The notes beneath the pieces were generated by a model. The model searched no databases. It was given only the letters and a program-made list of their open reading frames with translations, and was not told the origin of the DNA. From JAHFOW01 sp964370795 (GTDB lineage Bacteria; Planctomycetota; Brocadiia; Brocadiales; Brocadiaceae), in the NCBI GenBank assembly GCA_964370795.1, contig CAYJME010000119.1, positions 1 through 9,858 of the forward strand: DNA of 9,858 nt. The letters are read 5' to 3'. Made by a program: the position numbers and the translations under genes. This document shows positions 7,825 through 9,858 of the stretch, one piece after another (position 1 is the first letter of the stretch; the number at the start of each line of letters is the position of its first letter).

Positions 7825-7866
7825 ACACCCCTATGTCCCCTCTCAAGAGGGGAATTTAAGGATTTT
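7825..7866. repeat. C-tract/G-tract hairpin element, copy 1
   Basis: CCCCTCT (7837-7843) and AGAGGGG (7846-7852) form a perfect hairpin with almost no loop, preceded by ACACCCCTATGT and followed by AATTTAAGG. It belongs with the similar elements at 7867-7912 and 8161-8202. Short hairpins of this type are dispersed in many bacterial genomes between genes. Confidence 0.55.
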
Positions 7867-7912
7867 TTAACAACCTCCTTGATTCCCCTTTTTTAAGGGG
7901 GATTTGGGTACG
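7867..7912. repeat. C-tract/G-tract hairpin element, copy 2
   Basis: CCCCTT (7885-7890), a TTTT loop and AAGGGG (7895-7900) form a perfect 6-bp hairpin. CAACCTCCTTGATT precedes it and GGATTTGGGT follows. CAACC(C/T)CC and the AAGGGG(G) arm are shared with copy 3. On the minus strand this element supplies the last residues of the doubtful 67-codon frame. Confidence 0.55.
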
Positions 7913-8070
7913 ACCACGTTTTGCTCTGTTTTGTTAAGCCTCAGCTTGTTTTTCATTGCAACCCAATTTGACTTTTTGACTATTCCTGTGATCTGATCAA
8001 CTGCATTGTTCGTATCGGTTTCTTTTGTCTCAGATTGTTCTTTTGCCTTGAATTTGGGATATTGTACCAT
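7867..8070 (-). CDS. Doubtful 67-residue ORF with repeat-derived C-terminus
   Basis: The frame encodes a hydrophilic peptide starting MVQYPKFKAKEQSETKETDT. Residues 1-54 look protein-like (lysine, glutamate and threonine rich, no membrane segment), but residues 55-67 (PKSPLKKGNQGGC) are a translation of the hairpin element at 7867-7912, as happens when an interspersed repeat lands in a gene. I see no Shine-Dalgarno site before the ATG. A perfect CRP/FNR-type palindrome lies 18 bases upstream, and a TTGACA hexamer lies farther up (8144-8149). It may be the truncated remnant of a small gene, or not a gene at all. I do not recognise it. Confidence 0.25.
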   Translation of the reverse strand: MVQYPKFKAKEQSETKETDTNNAVDQITGIVKKSNWVAMKNKLRLNKTEQNVVVPKSPLKKGNQGGC

Positions 8071-8087
8071 GTTTTTTTAGAGAAATC

Positions 8088-8103
8088 TGTGACGTACGTC
8101 ACA
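8088..8103. promoter_or_regulatory. Perfect CRP/FNR-type palindrome
   Basis: TGTGACGTACGTCACA equals its own reverse complement over all 16 bases and has exactly the TGTGA-N6-TCACA layout bound by CRP-like members of the CRP/FNR family. The flanks (AAATC before, TTTTTAA after) are AT-rich, as is usual for such sites. It lies 18 bases upstream of the doubtful 67-codon frame and over 550 bases upstream of the GTPase gene, so the target is unclear. A TTGACA hexamer (8144-8149, minus) lies upstream of it, with a TAAAAT (8117-8122) at a non-ideal 21-base spacing. Confidence 0.45.
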
Positions 8104-8160
8104 TTTTTAAAGATTTATTTTATTTGCCAGGAATTTCAAAGTTTGTCAAATCATACCAGA

Positions 8161-8202
8161 CAACCCCCTAAATCCCCCTTAATAAAGGGGGTTAGGGGGT
8201 TG
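8161..8202. repeat. C-tract/G-tract hairpin element, copy 3
   Basis: CAACCCCCTAAATCCCCCTT (8161-8180) and AAGGGGGTTAGGGGGTTG (8185-8202) are complementary except for a two-base bulge, with an AATA loop. The stem is very stable, and on the plus strand TTTTT follows it, so it could stop plus-strand transcription. No plus-strand gene ends here, so I take it mainly as another copy of the dispersed element and only incidentally terminator-like. Confidence 0.6.
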
Positions 8203-8224
8203 TTTTTGGCTAGTTTTGTCGCAT

Positions 8225-8250
8225 ACATAAAAATTGCTGCCAAAGGCAGC
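8225..8250 (-). terminator. Intrinsic terminator of the regulator operon
   Basis: On the minus strand, GCTGCC, a TTT loop and GGCAGC form a perfect 6-bp GC-rich stem (8236-8250), followed at once by AATTTTTAT. It begins six bases after the stop of the 213-residue gene, so it closes the two-gene operon and separates it from the downstream defence-like operon. Confidence 0.8.
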
Positions 8251-8255
8251 CTAAT

Positions 8256-8897
8256 TTAATCGGTTGGGTGCGGGGCTGTGCGTTTCGATAGTTTCTCAAC
8301 AACTATGTCCCTTGCCTTATCCCACAGCGATTCTTTGTTTACCTTAAATTTGACCGTGAGCTTGCCGGGTTCACATGTCATTGCGTCTATGGTGACATAT
8401 TCTAAATACGGGCTGTTGACGACCTTGTTGTCCTGGAGTTTTGGTATCTTGTTGAGGTGGCAGGTGATGAGGGTTGTCTTGTCGGCGTCGGCGCTCTTTT
8501 CTATGAAGGGGAATTTATTTATGGCCATGCCCAGGAACGGTTTGGCGTGCCACGAGAGGTCTAATATCTTCAGGGTGACTGACCTTTCATCACCGGTAAA
8601 ATTGAAGCCATCATACGCAAGGGTGATTTTGACAAAAAAGGGTCCATTGAGGATAAAATGTCCGTCGTTGAATTGTATACTGATGTCGGGCGCATAGTAC
8701 CTGATGATTTCATTCACGAATACCTCGGTTACGGTAAATGTGGTGTTTGTGATACTTTCAATGGCCTTCGATAGGGATTCCAGGCTCGTGCCTTTCAATA
8801 TTTCTTTGTGATTATCCAGAATTCCAGAGTTATCCAGCATTTCACTTGCCTTGTTTTTGGCTTTTGCGAGGGCATCTTTAAATTTGTCCAATACCAT
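8256..8897 (-). CDS. Hypothetical soluble beta-rich protein
   Basis: This encodes 213 residues. The first 60 are helical and polar (MVLDKFKDALAKAKNKASEM), then from about residue 70 a run of alternating hydrophobic strands appears (ISIQFNDGHFILNG, VKITLAYDGFNF, VTLKILDLSW), ending in a short helix (LWDKARDIVVEKL). There is no signal peptide or transmembrane helix. I do not recognise the family. The strand pattern is loosely like lipid-binding TULIP/DUF2993-type proteins, which is only a guess. I chose the ATG at 8897; a TTG three codons earlier is possible. The AAAGG and GAGG words upstream fit the ATG. It follows the XRE regulator by 37 bases and is closed by a terminator, so the two form an operon. 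It looks richer in G and C than the five-gene operon to its left, suggesting a different history. Confidence 0.8.
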   Translation of the reverse strand: MVLDKFKDALAKAKNKASEMLDNSGILDNHKEILKGTSLESLSKAIESITNTTFTVTEVFVNEIIRYYAPDISIQFNDGHFILNGPFFVKITLAYDGFNFTGDERSVTLKILDLSWHAKPFLGMAINKFPFIEKSADADKTTLITCHLNKIPKLQDNKVVNSPYLEYVTIDAMTCEPGKLTVKFKVNKESLWDKARDIVVEKLSKRTAPHPTD

Positions 8898-8934
8898 GTT
8901 CCTCAACCTTTCTTTTTAAAATGCTCAATTCAGT

Positions 8935-9303
8935 CTATTTTGTTTCATCCGTTCCGTTTTTCTTAAAGAGGTCCAGGAGTTTTCCCTTGGCTTTTAACAG
9001 GGAAGATATGGACGCTCCCAAGGGGGTTGAAATGGTAAAACCGGCGATTACGGCAGTGGCAATAACGCCGCCGATGCCCATCAGGGTAAGCATCTTTTTC
9101 ATCTTTTTCTTGTCAATAGTGGCTTTTTTATCGTCCAGGATTTGTTTCAGCGCAATGAGTTGTTCTTCCTGGATATCGGACGGCTGCGCCTCGTCGTTTT
9201 CCCAACGGCTGATGGTAGAAAAACTCACACCCAGCGCCCTGGCAAACTCTGTCTGCGTTGCGTCTATTTTTTCACGGAGTTCTTTGATTTCTTTTGATGT
9301 CAT
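8935..9303 (-). CDS. Membrane-anchored XRE-family transcriptional regulator
   Basis: This encodes 122 residues. Positions 3-55 are a classical Cro/C1-type helix-turn-helix: IKELREKIDATQTEFARALG, then VSFSTISRWENDEAQPS, with the recognition helix around 27-36. A lysine-rich linker (59-70) leads to one hydrophobic segment at about 71-91 (MLTLMGIGGVIATAVIAGFT), then a short basic tail. The N-terminal DNA-binding domain should face the cytoplasm, with the protein tethered to the membrane. The start fits AGAGGAAT about nine bases before the ATG. It is the first gene of a two-gene operon with the unknown 213-residue protein and probably controls its own promoter through the palindromes at 9374-9401. 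A soluble phage-type repressor would not have the hydrophobic segment. Confidence 0.88.
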   Translation of the reverse strand: MTSKEIKELREKIDATQTEFARALGVSFSTISRWENDEAQPSDIQEEQLIALKQILDDKKATIDKKKMKKMLTLMGIGGVIATAVIAGFTISTPLGASISSLLKAKGKLLDLFKKNGTDETK

Positions 9304-9343
9304 TATGGCAATTCCTCTAAAAATACATTCATTTAAAAAAAAG

Positions 9344-9352
9344 AGTATATCA
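9344..9352 (-). promoter_or_regulatory. Extended -10 promoter of the regulator operon
   Basis: On the minus strand this reads TGATATACT, an extended -10 (TGnTATACT) with five of six matches in the core. Extended -10 promoters need no strong -35, and the nearest TTGACT (9371-9376) is 21-22 bases away, too far to be ideal. Start would be about 35-40 bases before the XRE gene's ATG. Confidence 0.45.
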
Positions 9353-9373
9353 CAATATTTCCATAATACAAGT

Positions 9374-9401
9374 CAAATATTTTGCATAAACAAATTATTT
9401 G
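9374..9401. promoter_or_regulatory. Tandem palindromes, possible XRE operator
   Basis: CAAATTATTTG (9391-9401) is a perfect palindrome around a central base, and CAAATATTTTG (9374-9384) matches it at nine of eleven positions. Their starts are 17 bases apart, and each is next to a GC, giving GCAAAT-type repeats on the minus strand. They overlap the TTGACT that lies upstream of the extended -10 of the regulator's promoter. Placement and symmetry suit an autorepressor dimer bound twice. AT-rich DNA makes such palindromes common, so confidence is modest. Confidence 0.35.
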
Positions 9402-9716
9402 CAAACAAAAACACCTCTTAAAGATTCACGCTGTTTGCATTGCAGAGGAATTTCAAACAAGCAGTGTAGTGGCGAGGCGCGCCGTGGGACAAAACTCTTG
9501 TAAAATAGCCCAAGGCATGATTTAATGGAATGCAACAAATTGATCGGTGGCGGTTGAGAGGGGAATAAAACATTACCGTACAAAAACTTTTTTTATGCAT
9601 GTTTTTCACAATCCCCCTTTTCGTTCGACTAAGCACTCACGATGAAGTCCAAGGGGACTTTTACGGCAGGTAGTAGAGGTAGCGAGAACGAATCCACCTT
9701 TCCTGGAAATATTGTT

Positions 9717-9753
9717 GGTGGATACGGCGTAAAAACCAACGCCATAATCCACC
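9717..9753. repeat. Long hairpin, 'GGTGGAT' type
   Basis: GGTGGAT (9717-9723) pairs with ATCCACC (9747-9753), and inside it GGCGT (9726-9730) pairs with ACGCC (9739-9743), separated by a small internal loop (AC against ATA) and an 8-base loop. This twelve-pair stem resembles interspersed hairpins seen in many bacterial genomes. No T-run follows on either strand, so it is unlikely to be a simple terminator. Confidence 0.5.
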
Positions 9754-9796
9754 CTTATATGTTAAGGTATCTATAATTCATTGAAATAGTATAAGA

Positions 9797-9815
9797 GTTA
9801 ACTAAAATAGTTAAC
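9797..9815. repeat. Perfect 7-bp inverted repeat GTTAACT/AGTTAAC
   Basis: GTTAACT, AAAAT and AGTTAAC form a perfect stem with a five-base loop. GGTTAAC occurs again at 9834-9840, so the GTTAAC word appears three times in 44 bases. It could be a protein-binding site or part of a folded RNA running past the window edge. Confidence 0.4.
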
Positions 9816-9858
9816 ACATTAGCGAGCAGGAGTGGTTAACGGAAGGAGTCCGTAGGAC

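Larger units (their letters stand above)
7531..7866. other. Upstream region of the operon, no gene seen
   Basis: Apart from the possible promoter near 7559-7588 and the C-tract/G-tract hairpin at 7837-7852, nothing recognisable is present. A 61-codon minus frame (7514-7699) starts with TTG, lacks a ribosome site and overlaps the GTPase start, so I do not treat it as a gene. Confidence 0.5.
9403..9858. other. Gene-free right flank with several hairpins
   Basis: No supported gene lies here. Minus-strand frames at 9395-9583 and 9418-9636 lack ribosome sites and any recognisable protein features. The stretch contains hairpins at 9645-9660 (AAGTCC/GGACTT), 9717-9753 (GGTGGAT...ATCCACC) and 9797-9815 (GTTAACT/AGTTAAC), and small GTCC/GGAC arms at the window edge. 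It may be part of a structured RNA or a mobile element that continues beyond the window. Confidence 0.5.

Noticed and set aside
8035..8259. Plus-strand frame of 74 codons
   Set aside because: It runs through the 8161-8202 hairpin element and the minus-strand terminator and has no ribosome site.
8278..9421. Long plus-strand frames of 139 and 166 codons
   Set aside because: They are antisense shadows of the unknown 213-residue protein and the XRE regulator, both of which have better starts and protein features.
9395..9636. Two overlapping minus-strand frames of 62 and 72 codons
   Set aside because: They lack ribosome sites and domain features, overlap each other in different frames, and one covers the operator-like palindromes.

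Overview
The window is AT-rich bacterial DNA: strong Shine-Dalgarno sites, tightly packed overlapping genes, and no introns or spliced signals. Every gene I can support lies on the minus strand, so the window reads from right to left. The host cannot be named. Several short dispersed hairpin elements (C-tract/G-tract arms, a 'TGTCATTGCGAG...GCAATC' element, a 'GGTTGAGTGAAG' element) resemble those that litter genomes of many environmental bacteria. An anaerobic or anammox-type planctomycete is one possibility, but this is a weak inference.

The centre (about 634-7530) is a compact five-gene operon. In order of transcription it holds a dynamin-like GTPase (5437-7530), a small protein with a two-helix membrane hairpin (4799-5440), a large HerA/VirB4-type ATPase (1642-4791), a protein with a PD-(D/E)XK-type nuclease signature (913-1638), and an unrecognised 83-residue protein (634-885). 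The junctions are an ATGA overlap, 7 bases, 3 bases and 27 bases, so the genes are probably co-transcribed and translationally coupled. A GTPase that probably remodels membrane with its membrane partner, joined to a DNA-translocase-like ATPase and a nuclease, looks like a composite defence (anti-phage or anti-plasmid) module. I do not recognise this combination as a named system, and its function is inferred.

Right of it (7531-8255) is a mostly non-coding stretch. It carries a likely operon promoter, three C-tract/G-tract hairpin elements, a perfect 16-bp CRP/FNR-type palindrome, and one doubtful 67-codon frame whose end is made of repeat sequence.

Farther right (8256-9303) is a separate two-gene operon. 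It holds a membrane-anchored XRE-family regulator followed by a soluble beta-rich protein of unknown function, and it closes with a good intrinsic terminator. An extended -10 promoter and two operator-like near-palindromes lie just upstream.

Both window ends (1-633 and 9403-9858) look non-coding and are rich in inverted repeats. The repeats on both sides of the central operon fit an accessory island, but no integrase, tRNA, transposase or CRISPR array is visible.
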